A DNA stretch of 6,443 bases from NCBI GenBank assembly GCA_910577215.1, contig CAJTMQ010000081.1, forward strand, positions 1 through 6,443, given 5' to 3'. This DNA comes from an uncultured Eubacterium sp. Lineage in GTDB: Bacteria > Bacillota > Clostridia > Oscillospirales > Acutalibacteraceae. Made by a program: the position numbers and the translations under genes. Under the pieces are notes generated by a model. The model had not been told where the DNA came from, did no database searches, and saw nothing but the letters and a program-made list of their open reading frames with translations. Each line of letters starts with the position of its first letter. Within the stretch, counting starts at the first letter, position 1. Positions 1 to 4,708 of this stretch are shown piece by piece.

Positions 1-160
1 TGTAATTCTTTTGTAATGTTTGTAAATGGCAAGCTTAAAAAATTTTTTTAAAAAATTTTTGTTCCCTTATTTAGCACCTTTTTATGCGGTTTTGCCATAT
101 ATATTGTTGTTTTTTTGCAAAAATAAATGTTACAAAAGAGTTTCGAAATATTAAAAGGGG

Positions 161-189
161 TTTATTTTTTTTTTACACTTTGTTATAAT
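161..189 (+). promoter_or_regulatory. Probable sigma-A promoter of murA
   Basis: A perfect -10 hexamer TATAAT lies at 184-189, preceded by TGT at 181-183, which makes an extended -10 element. The -35 position at a 17-base spacing is TTTATT (161-166), a weak match inside a T-rich run. Transcription would start near 196 and give an untranslated leader of about 100 bases. A second, weaker candidate (TTGATT at 248-253 with ATTATG at 271-276) cannot be excluded. Confidence 0.6.
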
Positions 190-285
190 ACTGAAAGTGT
201 GACTTGGGGTGGCATTTTTTGCCTTGCCTGAATCATATTATTTAAAGTTGATTTTTACTTGTTTTTATATATTATGTTTCAAATT

Positions 286-292
286 AAGAGGT
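286..292 (+). promoter_or_regulatory. Ribosome binding site deciding the TTG start of murA
   Basis: AAGAGGT sits seven bases before the TTG at 300. An in-frame stop TAA at 285-287 leaves TTG at 300 as the only start codon that keeps the conserved MurA N-terminus. Confidence 0.75.
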
Positions 293-299
293 AATCGTT

Positions 300-1586
300 T
301 TGGAGAATTTTGTAATCAGCGGCGGGTATGAGCTTTTCGGCGAAGTTAATATCAGCGGAGCCAAAAATGCAGCTGTTGCTATTATCCCTGCTGCAATTCT
401 TGCTAATGATATTGTCAGAATAGAAAATATCCCTAAAATTTCCGATGTGTCACTTATTATCAAAATACTTGATTGTATGGGTGCATCTGTTAAACTTATT
501 AATTCAGATACCATTGAGGTGGATTCAAGAGCACTTCAGAATAAAAGTGTTCCTTATGAACTTGCATCCCATTTCAGAGCAAGCTATTATCTTATAGGTG
601 CAATGCTCGGCAGATTTAAAAGTGCAGAGGTTGCAATGCCCGGCGGATGCGATTTCGGCACTCGTCCCATAGATTTGCATATCAAGGGCTTTAAAATGCT
701 TGGCGCAGATGTTAATGTTGTAAACGGAATGGTTTGTGCCAAGGCTGAGAAGCTTGTGGGCACTTCTATTTATATGGATAATGTATCTGTAGGTGCAACA
801 ATCAATGTTATGCTTGCGGCGGTTCTTGCAAGAGGGCTTACAGTTATTGAAAATGCTGCTAAAGAGCCTCATATTGTAGATCTTGCGAATTTCCTTAATT
901 CTATGGGAGCAGATGTAAGAGGTGCAGGAACAGATGTTATCAAAATCCGCGGAGTTGAAAAGCTTCACGGCTGCACATATTCAATTATTCCCGATCAGAT
1001 TGAAGCAGGCACATATATGGTGGCTGCTGCAGCCTGCGGCGGTGATGTGCTTGTTAAAAATGTTATACCGAAGCACCTTGAGTCAATCAGTGCAAAGCTT
1101 ATTGAAGCAGGTGCAGAGATTATTGAGTATGATGATGCTGTTCGTGTAACAAGATTTAAGGCGCTGAATAAATGTAATGTTAAAACGATGCCTCATCCGG
1201 GCTTCCCTACAGATATGCAGCCGCAGATGGCAGTTCTTCTTGCTGTTGCAAGCGGAACATCGCTTTTGTCAGAGTCTGTTTGGGATAACCGCTTCCAGTA
1301 TGTCGGTCAGCTTACCCGTATGGGTGCCAATATTCAGGTGGATGGCAAGCTTGCTGTTATAGATGGGGTTGACAGCTTAACGGGAGTTAAGGTTAAGGCA
1401 ACAGATTTGCGTGCAGGTGCGGCAATGATTATTGCCGGTCTTATAGCTAAGGGCGAAACTGTTATTGAAGATATTCAGTATATAGACCGCGGTTATGAGG
1501 ATGTTGTTAAAAAATTCTCTGCCCTAGGTGCTCAAATCAGCAGAGTAGAGGTTAGCGAGCCTGAGGAAATGGTAAGCGCAGGTTAA
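300..1586 (+). CDS. murA: UDP-N-acetylglucosamine 1-carboxyvinyltransferase MurA
   Basis: MurA transfers the enolpyruvyl group of phosphoenolpyruvate to UDP-N-acetylglucosamine in the cytoplasm, the first committed step of peptidoglycan synthesis. The 428-residue product has the usual family length. It opens with FVISGG and SGAKNA, with Lys22 and Asn23 in the substrate-binding motif. The catalytic loop PGGCDFGTRPIDLH carries Cys117, the residue alkylated by fosfomycin; a Cys here predicts a fosfomycin-sensitive type, whereas Asp would predict resistance. The catalytic Asp305 lies in GFPTDMQ, and Arg371 in TDLRAGAA matches the conserved C-terminal arginine. The start is TTG at 300, with its own ribosome binding site and an in-frame stop just upstream. 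Clostridia often have two MurA paralogues (murAA/murAB), and I cannot tell which one this is. The gene is intact, with its own promoter and a terminator after it. Confidence 0.96.
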   Translation: MENFVISGGYELFGEVNISGAKNAAVAIIPAAILANDIVRIENIPKISDVSLIIKILDCMGASVKLINSDTIEVDSRALQNKSVPYELASHFRASYYLIGAMLGRFKSAEVAMPGGCDFGTRPIDLHIKGFKMLGADVNVVNGMVCAKAEKLVGTSIYMDNVSVGATINVMLAAVLARGLTVIENAAKEPHIVDLANFLNSMGADVRGAGTDVIKIRGVEKLHGCTYSIIPDQIEAGTYMVAAAACGGDVLVKNVIPKHLESISAKLIEAGAEIIEYDDAVRVTRFKALNKCNVKTMPHPGFPTDMQPQMAVLLAVASGTSLLSESVWDNRFQYVGQLTRMGANIQVDGKLAVIDGVDSLTGVKVKATDLRAGAAMIIAGLIAKGETVIEDIQYIDRGYEDVVKKFSALGAQISRVEVSEPEEMVSAG

Positions 1587-1595
1587 TAAATGTTT

Positions 1596-1624
1596 GAGGG
1601 TGACTTTTGTCACCCTTGTTTTTT
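1596..1624 (+). terminator. Intrinsic terminator after murA
   Basis: AGGGTGAC (1597-1604) pairs perfectly with GTCACCCT (1609-1616) around a TTTT loop, with an extra G-T pair at 1596/1617. A run of six T follows at 1619-1624. The ribosome binding site of the next gene begins only 16 bases later, so the downstream genes need read-through or a promoter inside murA. Confidence 0.88.
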
Positions 1625-1640
1625 AGATAATAATAAAGTT

Positions 1641-1644
1641 GGAG
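1641..1644 (+). promoter_or_regulatory. Ribosome binding site deciding the ATG 1651 start
   Basis: GGAG in the context AAAGTTGGAG lies six bases before ATG 1651. The in-frame TTG at 1639 overlaps this site and so is not a credible start. Confidence 0.7.
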
Positions 1645-1650
1645 AATACT

Positions 1651-2439
1651 ATGGCAAAGGCGTGTCAGCTCTTTTCGGGCAGCAGCGGAAATTCAATATT
1701 TATAGGTAATAACAGCGGCGGAGTGCTTGTTGATATAGGTGTTTCTGCCAAAAGGTGTGAATATGCTCTTAACAGGTTGGGTGTTTCTCCTGAAAGTATA
1801 AAAGCAGTTTTTGTTACCCACGAGCACAGAGATCACGTTGCAGGTGTTCGTGTTTTTGCTTCAAGATATAAAATTCCTGTTTTTGCATCACCTGAAACGC
1901 TTGAAGAAATGAGAAGAACGGAGATTATAAACAATTCCGTTAATGCCTGTGAATTATACGGAGGTACGGATTTAAACGGAATGCTTGTTGAAGCGTTTGA
2001 AAATTCGCACGATTCCGTATCCTGCCTTGGATATAAGTTCACTTTGAGTGACGGCAGAAAAATTTCCGTTTGCACAGATACGGGTTATGTCACAGATGAT
2101 GCCAAGGTCAAGCTTGCAGGCACGGATATGATTTTTCTTGAATCAAATCACGAAATATCAATGCTTGAAAACGGTGCTTATCCATACATATTGAAAAAAA
2201 GAATATTATCGCCTAAGGGTCACCTGTCAAACTTTGCAGCAGGTGAATTTGCAAAGGAGCTTTTGCAGAGCGGCACAACAAGATTTGTGCTTTCACATAT
2301 AAGCAGGGAAAATAATGTGCCTGAAATTGCAAGGCAAAGCACCATTGCGGCACTTGACGAGCTTGGTGCAAAAGAAAATTCGGATTACAGACTTTATGTT
2401 GCAAAGCCTGAGAATGACGGAGGTCTGCTTGTTTTATGA
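1651..2439 (+). CDS. MBL-fold metallo-hydrolase, WalJ/YycJ-like
   Basis: This 262-residue cytoplasmic protein has the metallo-beta-lactamase fold. The N-terminal FSGSSGNS segment (8-15) resembles the ASGSxGN opening of the YycJ/WalJ family. The metal-binding motif THEHRDH gives His57, His59, Asp61 and His62. Further candidate ligands are His120 in NSHDSVS, Asp143 in CTDTGY, His191 in KGHLSN and His216 near the C-terminus. LESNH at 163-167 is also typical of the family. Family members are single-domain hydrolases linked to cell-wall homeostasis or DNA processing in Bacillota, often near rlmH; the exact substrate is not known. The start is ATG 1651, placed by its ribosome binding site. Its last four bases overlap the next gene (ATGA), which indicates translational coupling. 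No signal peptide is seen. The family call is firm; the precise function is not. Confidence 0.9.
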   Translation: MAKACQLFSGSSGNSIFIGNNSGGVLVDIGVSAKRCEYALNRLGVSPESIKAVFVTHEHRDHVAGVRVFASRYKIPVFASPETLEEMRRTEIINNSVNACELYGGTDLNGMLVEAFENSHDSVSCLGYKFTLSDGRKISVCTDTGYVTDDAKVKLAGTDMIFLESNHEISMLENGAYPYILKKRILSPKGHLSNFAAGEFAKELLQSGTTRFVLSHISRENNVPEIARQSTIAALDELGAKENSDYRLYVAKPENDGGLLVL

Positions 2440-2915
2440 TTGGTGTGAATGTTGTTTGCGTAGGCAAGCTTAAAGAACGGTATTTGAAGGACGGCTGTGC
2501 CGAATATATAAAACGCCTTTCAGCTTTTTCAAAGGTAAATGTTTATGAGGTTGCCGAGGAACGCTGTGGTGATAATCCGTCTGATGCCGAAATTAAAAAT
2601 GTTATTGAAAAAGAAGGAAACCGGATAGCTGCAAGAATTCCTAAGGGAAGCTGTGTTATTCCGCTTTGTATAGAGGGCAGAGAATATTCCTCACCTGAGT
2701 TTTCTGCCGAGCTTGAAAGGGCGAGTATGAATTATTCGTCCGTTACATTCGTGATAGGCGGCTCGTTCGGTCTTTCGCAAGAGGTAAAGGCACTTGGTAA
2801 AATAAAGCTTTCCTTCGGTAAAATGACATTGCCGCATCAGCTTGCAAGAATGGTGCTGCTTGAGCAGATTTACCGTGCATTTTCAATAAGCAATCATTCC
2901 AAGTATCATAAATAA
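2436..2915 (+). CDS. rlmH: 23S rRNA (pseudouridine-1915-N3)-methyltransferase RlmH
   Basis: RlmH is a SPOUT-class (knotted) methyltransferase that uses SAM to methylate N3 of pseudouridine 1915 in helix 69 of 23S rRNA on assembled ribosomes. The 159-residue length is that of the whole family. Diagnostic motifs are FVIGGSFGLS (105-114, SAM-binding knot), LSFGKMTLPHQL (125-136), LLEQIYRAF (141-149) and the invariant C-terminal Tyr-His-Lys (157-159). Translation starts at ATG 2436 inside the stop region of the hydrolase gene, with GGAGGT at 2419-2424 as ribosome binding site, so the two genes form an operon. In staphylococci the 3' end of rlmH (orfX) is the integration site of SCC elements. Here the accessory region begins within five bases of the stop codon. 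Confidence 0.97.
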   Translation: MIGVNVVCVGKLKERYLKDGCAEYIKRLSAFSKVNVYEVAEERCGDNPSDAEIKNVIEKEGNRIAARIPKGSCVIPLCIEGREYSSPEFSAELERASMNYSSVTFVIGGSFGLSQEVKALGKIKLSFGKMTLPHQLARMVLLEQIYRAFSISNHSKYHK

Positions 2916-2919
2916 TTGT

Positions 2920-2948
2920 TTGACATTGAGATTTTCATGTGTTAGTAT
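2920..2948 (+). promoter_or_regulatory. Near-consensus sigma-A promoter of the GNAT/methyltransferase unit
   Basis: A perfect -35 TTGACA (2920-2925) and a -10 TAGTAT (2943-2948) are separated by exactly 17 bases. The -35 starts five bases after the rlmH stop. Transcription would begin near 2955 and give a leader of about 200 bases before the acetyltransferase gene. No separate terminator lies between rlmH and this promoter. Confidence 0.82.
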
Positions 2949-2980
2949 GAATTTAAGATAAATGAAGGAAATAAAGAATT

Positions 2981-3079
2981 ATGTTTATGTTTAATTCTAA
3001 AATGAATAACTACGCTTACCCTATGCATTTTACATGGGGTTATTTGTCTTGTATTCATTTTGGGGTTAGTAAATCATAA
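2981..3079 (+). CDS. Candidate 32-residue regulatory leader peptide of the GNAT/methyltransferase unit
   Basis: This is a short ORF from ATG 2981 to TAA 3077-3079, with GAAGGAA at 2964-2970 placed ten bases before the start. The peptide begins MFMFNSKMNN and ends FGVSKS. It is rich in aromatic residues and methionine (five Phe, three Tyr, one Trp, four Met) and has no transmembrane or enzyme-like features. I do not recognise it. It lies between a strong promoter and a terminator, and its coding RNA forms most of the leader structure. This suggests that its translation, rather than its product, is the regulatory signal. In-frame ATG codons at 2987, 3002 and 3023 are alternative starts. Conservation of the peptide in related genomes would decide whether it is really translated. 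Confidence 0.62.
   Translation: MFMFNSKMNNYAYPMHFTWGYLSCIHFGVSKS
2991..3069 (+). promoter_or_regulatory. Long RNA stem-loop of leader 1 (candidate attenuator switch)
   Basis: Bases 2991-3008 can pair without interruption with 3052-3069, making 18 pairs of which five are G-U. The core, AAAATGAATA with TATTCATTTT, is perfect. Inside the loop, ACCCTATG (3018-3025) pairs with CATGGGGT (3033-3040). Competing pairings exist. AGAATTA (2975-2981) can take TAATTCT (2992-2998), covering the A of the leader start codon. The 3' strand GGTTAG (3064-3069) can instead pair with TTAACC (3097-3102), which is the base of the terminator. The structure lies almost entirely within the leader ORF, so ribosome position should decide which fold forms. 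The folds were worked out by hand. Confidence 0.6.
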
Positions 3080-3098
3080 CGTTTGATTGAATATTTTT

Positions 3099-3137
3099 AA
3101 CCGCTGATGAATGCAGATTTCATCGGCGGTTATTTTT
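3099..3137 (+). terminator. Conditional terminator (attenuator) before the GNAT gene
   Basis: Bases 3099-3111 pair with 3119-3131, giving 13 consecutive pairs with one G-T. The stem includes AACCGC with GCGGTT, has a 7-base loop, and is followed by a T run at 3133-3137. The ribosome binding site of the acetyltransferase starts six bases after the T run, leaving no space for a promoter. The gene must therefore be expressed by transcripts that pass this terminator. It also stops any read-through from rlmH. Confidence 0.88.
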
Positions 3138-3142
3138 GTTTT

Positions 3143-3147
3143 GGAGG
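3143..3147 (+). promoter_or_regulatory. Ribosome binding site deciding the GNAT start
   Basis: GGAGG lies five bases before ATG 3153. An upstream in-frame ATG at 3111 lies inside the terminator stem-loop and has no ribosome binding site. Confidence 0.85.
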
Positions 3148-3152
3148 ATATT

Positions 3153-3626
3153 ATGGGTAATGTAAGATTGGTGAAAATTAAAAAATGCGAAATTTTTAGG
3201 GCATGGCGTCTGCAAAGAAAGGGCTTCAGAGAAACTCTTGAAAAATATCAGGATTATAAAACAAGCCCTGCAACTGAAAACTTTATTAAGTTTTATCTTA
3301 AATTTGCAAATAAGGCAGCAGATAATTACCGGGTGCTGTATAACGGAAAAACAGCAGGTGCATTATGTATTGTTTCAAAGCCTGATTGCATATGGCTTGG
3401 CAGATTTTATATTCTTCCCGAATACAGAAATAAGGGAATAGGGCAGCAGGCTTTAATCCTTGCAGAACATCTATACCCCGCCGCTTTGCGGTGGCGGCTT
3501 GATACAATACTTGAAGAGAAAAATAATATTCATCTGTACGAAAAACTCGGCTATAGGGAATACGGTGAACACAAAAGAATAAGCGACAAAATGACAATTA
3601 TAAATTATGAAAAGGAGATAGAATAA
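3153..3626 (+). CDS. GNAT-family N-acetyltransferase, substrate unknown
   Basis: This 157-residue cytoplasmic protein has the Gcn5-related acetyltransferase fold and should transfer an acetyl group from acetyl-CoA to an amine. The acetyl-CoA-binding motif A is seen in RFYILPEYRNKGIGQQAL (84-101), with the Arg92/Gly95/Gly97 pattern of the Q/R-x-x-G-x-G/A loop. Motif B follows as NNIHLYEKLGY (124-134), with the usual tyrosine. The N-terminal third (1-60) is Lys/Arg-rich and probably forms the substrate side; I recognise no specific subfamily. It overlaps the methyltransferase gene by one base (TAATG), so the two are co-translated. The attenuator-type leader in front of it and an ABC-F gene after it suggest a role linked to antibiotic or translation stress, but that is inference. 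Acetylation of a ribosomal protein, a tRNA-linked target or a small metabolite is equally possible. Confidence 0.85.
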   Translation: MGNVRLVKIKKCEIFRAWRLQRKGFRETLEKYQDYKTSPATENFIKFYLKFANKAADNYRVLYNGKTAGALCIVSKPDCIWLGRFYILPEYRNKGIGQQALILAEHLYPAALRWRLDTILEEKNNIHLYEKLGYREYGEHKRISDKMTIINYEKEIE

Positions 3627-4423
3627 TGAACAGAAGTAAAGAAATCGAATACATTACAAATTACTATAATGATTATGATGAAGAAGGAAGACTTCTCAGA
3701 AAATTCAATTCGCTTGAATATATCACTACAATGAAATATATTAAACAGTATTTAAGAAAAGAAATGAAAATTCTTGAAATCGGAGCAGGTACGGGAAGAT
3801 ATTCGCTTACACTTGCCGAAGAGGGATACAGGGTTGATGCAGTTGATCTTGTTCAGCATAATATTGATATTTTTAAAAGCAAAATGAAGCCGAATCATAA
3901 GGTAACCATAAAACAGGGAGATGCGTGTAATCTTGATTATATTAAGGATAATACATATGATATAACTCTGCTGCTTGGTCCTATGTATCATCTGTATCAT
4001 GATGAGGATAAGCTGAAAGCGTTATCCGAAGCAATCAGGGTGACTAAAAGCAATGGTGTGATTTTTGTTGCCTACTGCGGAAATGATGCCGTGGTATATG
4101 ATTATATTTTCAGAAGAGATAATCTCAGGTATTATAAAGAAAATAATTATATTGATGATAATTTCCATACTGCATCGGTTCCGGAATTTATTATTGAATT
4201 ATACCGCAAGGAGGATGTAGACAGGCTGATGGCCAATTTTAATACGAAAAGGCTTCATTATGTGGGAACGGATATGATTTCCCGCTTTATAGCTGATGAG
4301 ATAGATAATATGGACAGTTACACCTTTGAAAATTATGTTAAATTCCATCTTCAGATGTGTGAGCGTAATGATATGGTTGGGCTGTCAACGCATATGCTTG
4401 ATGTATTCAGAAAGGAATGCTAA
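3626..4423 (+). CDS. Class I SAM-dependent methyltransferase, substrate unknown
   Basis: This 265-residue soluble protein has a Rossmann-type SAM-binding domain. Motif I is ILEIGAGTGRYS (49-60). The acidic residue binding the SAM ribose is probably Asp74 at the end of VDAVDL. QGDACNL (97-103) contains the adenine-contacting acidic loop, and YDITLLLGPMYHLY (111-124) is the motif IV-like strand. The C-terminal 110 residues are rich in Tyr, Asp and Asn and probably form a substrate cap. The overall look is of a small-molecule (UbiE/TehB-like) methyltransferase rather than an Erm or RlmH type, because no NPPY-like motif or RNA-binding domain is visible. ATG 3626 overlaps the GNAT stop, with AAGGAG at 3612-3617. 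The gene is clearly AT-richer than murA: three 60-base stretches counted by hand gave 25-32 % G+C. I see no terminator after it. Substrate assignment is not possible. Confidence 0.85.
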   Translation: MNRSKEIEYITNYYNDYDEEGRLLRKFNSLEYITTMKYIKQYLRKEMKILEIGAGTGRYSLTLAEEGYRVDAVDLVQHNIDIFKSKMKPNHKVTIKQGDACNLDYIKDNTYDITLLLGPMYHLYHDEDKLKALSEAIRVTKSNGVIFVAYCGNDAVVYDYIFRRDNLRYYKENNYIDDNFHTASVPEFIIELYRKEDVDRLMANFNTKRLHYVGTDMISRFIADEIDNMDSYTFENYVKFHLQMCERNDMVGLSTHMLDVFRKEC

Positions 4424-4440
4424 GTGGATTTAATCGACGC

Positions 4441-4469
4441 TTGATTATTTCGTAAACTTGTGGTATATT
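4441..4469 (+). promoter_or_regulatory. Near-consensus extended -10 promoter of the ABC-F unit
   Basis: TTGATT (4441-4446) and TATATT (4464-4469) are 17 bases apart, and TGG at 4461-4463 adds an extended -10 element. The -10 is embedded in an inverted repeat, TGGTAT (4461-4466) and ATACCA (4471-4476), which could be an operator or chance. Transcription would start near 4476, about 230 bases before the ABC-F start codon. Confidence 0.8.
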
Positions 4470-4500
4470 AATACCAATTCAAAACGAAAGAGGTGAAAAG

Positions 4501-4524
4501 ATGTATAACTTTTCTTGCAGATAA
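4501..4524 (+). CDS. Seven-residue leader peptide MYNFSCR upstream of the ABC-F gene
   Basis: ATG 4501 to TAA 4522-4524 encodes MYNFSCR. AAAGAGGTG (4487-4495) lies five bases upstream, a strong ribosome binding site for so short an ORF. The ORF follows the promoter within about 25 bases. Its codons 2 to 7 (4505-4520) are the 5' strand of the leader RNA stem. A ribosome held here by an antibiotic would cover that strand and change the fold downstream. Leader peptides of this size are established for drug-inducible erm, cat and ABC-F genes. I recognise no match for this particular sequence. Confidence 0.78.
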   Translation: MYNFSCR

Positions 4525-4584
4525 AATTGAAATATGCAGTAATGCATTTCTATGGCATTATTGCGTCTGTTGCAGGAAAGTTAT
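4505..4584 (+). promoter_or_regulatory. Leader stem 1:2 of the ABC-F attenuator (anti-antiterminator)
   Basis: Segment 1 (4505-4520), inside the leader peptide ORF, pairs with segment 2 (4570-4584). There are 11 consecutive pairs (4505-4515 with 4574-4584, one G-U), a one-base bulge at 4516 and four more pairs (4517-4520 with 4570-4573). When this stem forms, segment 2 is occupied and the terminator at 4650-4686 can fold. When a ribosome sits on the leader ORF, segment 2 is free. It can then pair with 4663-4676, the 3' arm of the terminator (14 consecutive pairs with two G-U), which abolishes termination. Confidence 0.78.
4534..4566 (+). promoter_or_regulatory. Internal hairpin of the ABC-F leader
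   Basis: GCAGTAATGC (4536-4545) pairs with GCATTATTGC (4555-4564) in ten pairs, one G-U. Outer A-T and T-G pairs extend the stem to 4534 and 4566, and the loop has nine bases. It lies inside the loop of stem 1:2 and would survive in both conformations. A role as an RNA polymerase pause hairpin that synchronises transcription with leader translation is plausible but inferred. Confidence 0.7.
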
Positions 4585-4611
4585 TACGTCTAAATCACTC
4601 ATTATATAGTT

Positions 4612-4632
4612 CCGCCTTGTTTTATCGGGCGG
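4612..4632 (+). promoter_or_regulatory. Small GC-rich hairpin in the ABC-F leader
   Basis: CCGCC (4612-4616) pairs with GGCGG (4628-4632), plus one T-G pair, around a T-rich loop. No T run follows, so it is not a terminator. It lies between segment 2 and the terminator and could be enclosed within the antiterminator fold. Confidence 0.55.
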
Positions 4633-4649
4633 TGTAATTGTGCTATTGC

Positions 4650-4686
4650 GAGCTGCAGGAATTAACTTTCTTGCAGCTCATTTTTT
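4650..4686 (+). terminator. Conditional terminator (attenuator) before the ABC-F gene
   Basis: Bases 4650-4661 (GAGCTGCAGGAA) pair with 4668-4679 (TTCTTGCAGCTC). This gives 12 consecutive pairs with one G-T, a six-base loop, and six T at 4681-4686. The AGGAGG of the ABC-F gene begins eight bases after the T run, so no promoter fits between them. Its 3' arm is also the partner of segment 2 in the antiterminator fold. Confidence 0.92.
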
Positions 4687-4694
4687 GTTAAATC

Positions 4695-4700
4695 AGGAGG
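4695..4700 (+). promoter_or_regulatory. Ribosome binding site deciding the ABC-F start
   Basis: A perfect AGGAGG lies eight bases before ATG 4709. An upstream in-frame GTG at 4640 would encode residues through the terminator hairpin and has no comparable site, so it is rejected as a start. Confidence 0.9.
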
Positions 4701-4708
4701 AAATCATA

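Larger units (their letters stand above)
1..299. other. AT-rich non-coding region upstream of murA
   Basis: I see no supportable gene in this stretch. It holds an unbroken A/T block at 35-60, made of alternating A and T runs (A6, T7, A6, T5), which may be intrinsically bent. It also holds a T-rich run at 161-174 and the murA promoter described separately. The 5' leader of murA would be about 100 bases. It contains only a minor possible hairpin (GGCA at 211-214 with TGCC at 220-223). I see no terminator for an upstream gene and no recognisable riboswitch. Confidence 0.6.

Noticed and set aside
142..149. TTTCGAAA palindrome upstream of murA as a repressor site
   Set aside because: Eight-base AT-rich palindromes are common by chance, and it does not match the Bacillus LexA consensus or another operator I know.
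284..968. Minus-strand ORFs opposite murA
   Set aside because: They are mirror frames of a well-conserved gene, with low-complexity or Cys/Tyr-rich translations, no ribosome binding sites and no family motifs.
1639..1650. TTG 1639 as the start of the metallo-hydrolase
   Set aside because: The TTGGAG at this spot is the ribosome binding site for ATG 1651.
2913..2960. A dedicated terminator for the rlmH operon right after its stop codon
   Set aside because: No hairpin with a T run is visible; the first terminator downstream is 3099-3137, which lies after promoter 1 and the leader ORF.
3083..3111. A promoter between the leader ORF and the GNAT gene (TTGATT at 3083-3088)
   Set aside because: No -10-like hexamer occurs at 16-18 bases; the sequence there is the terminator stem.
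3111..3152. ATG 3111 as the start of the GNAT gene
   Set aside because: It lies in the terminator stem-loop without a ribosome binding site; ATG 3153 has GGAGG directly upstream.
3298..3597. 99-codon minus-strand ORF opposite the GNAT gene
   Set aside because: The + strand has clear GNAT motifs and coupled translation; the minus frame has no recognisable features.
4640..4708. GTG 4640 as the start of the ABC-F gene
   Set aside because: It would translate through the terminator hairpin and has no good ribosome binding site, whereas ATG 4709 has AGGAGG at eight bases and matches the family N-terminus.
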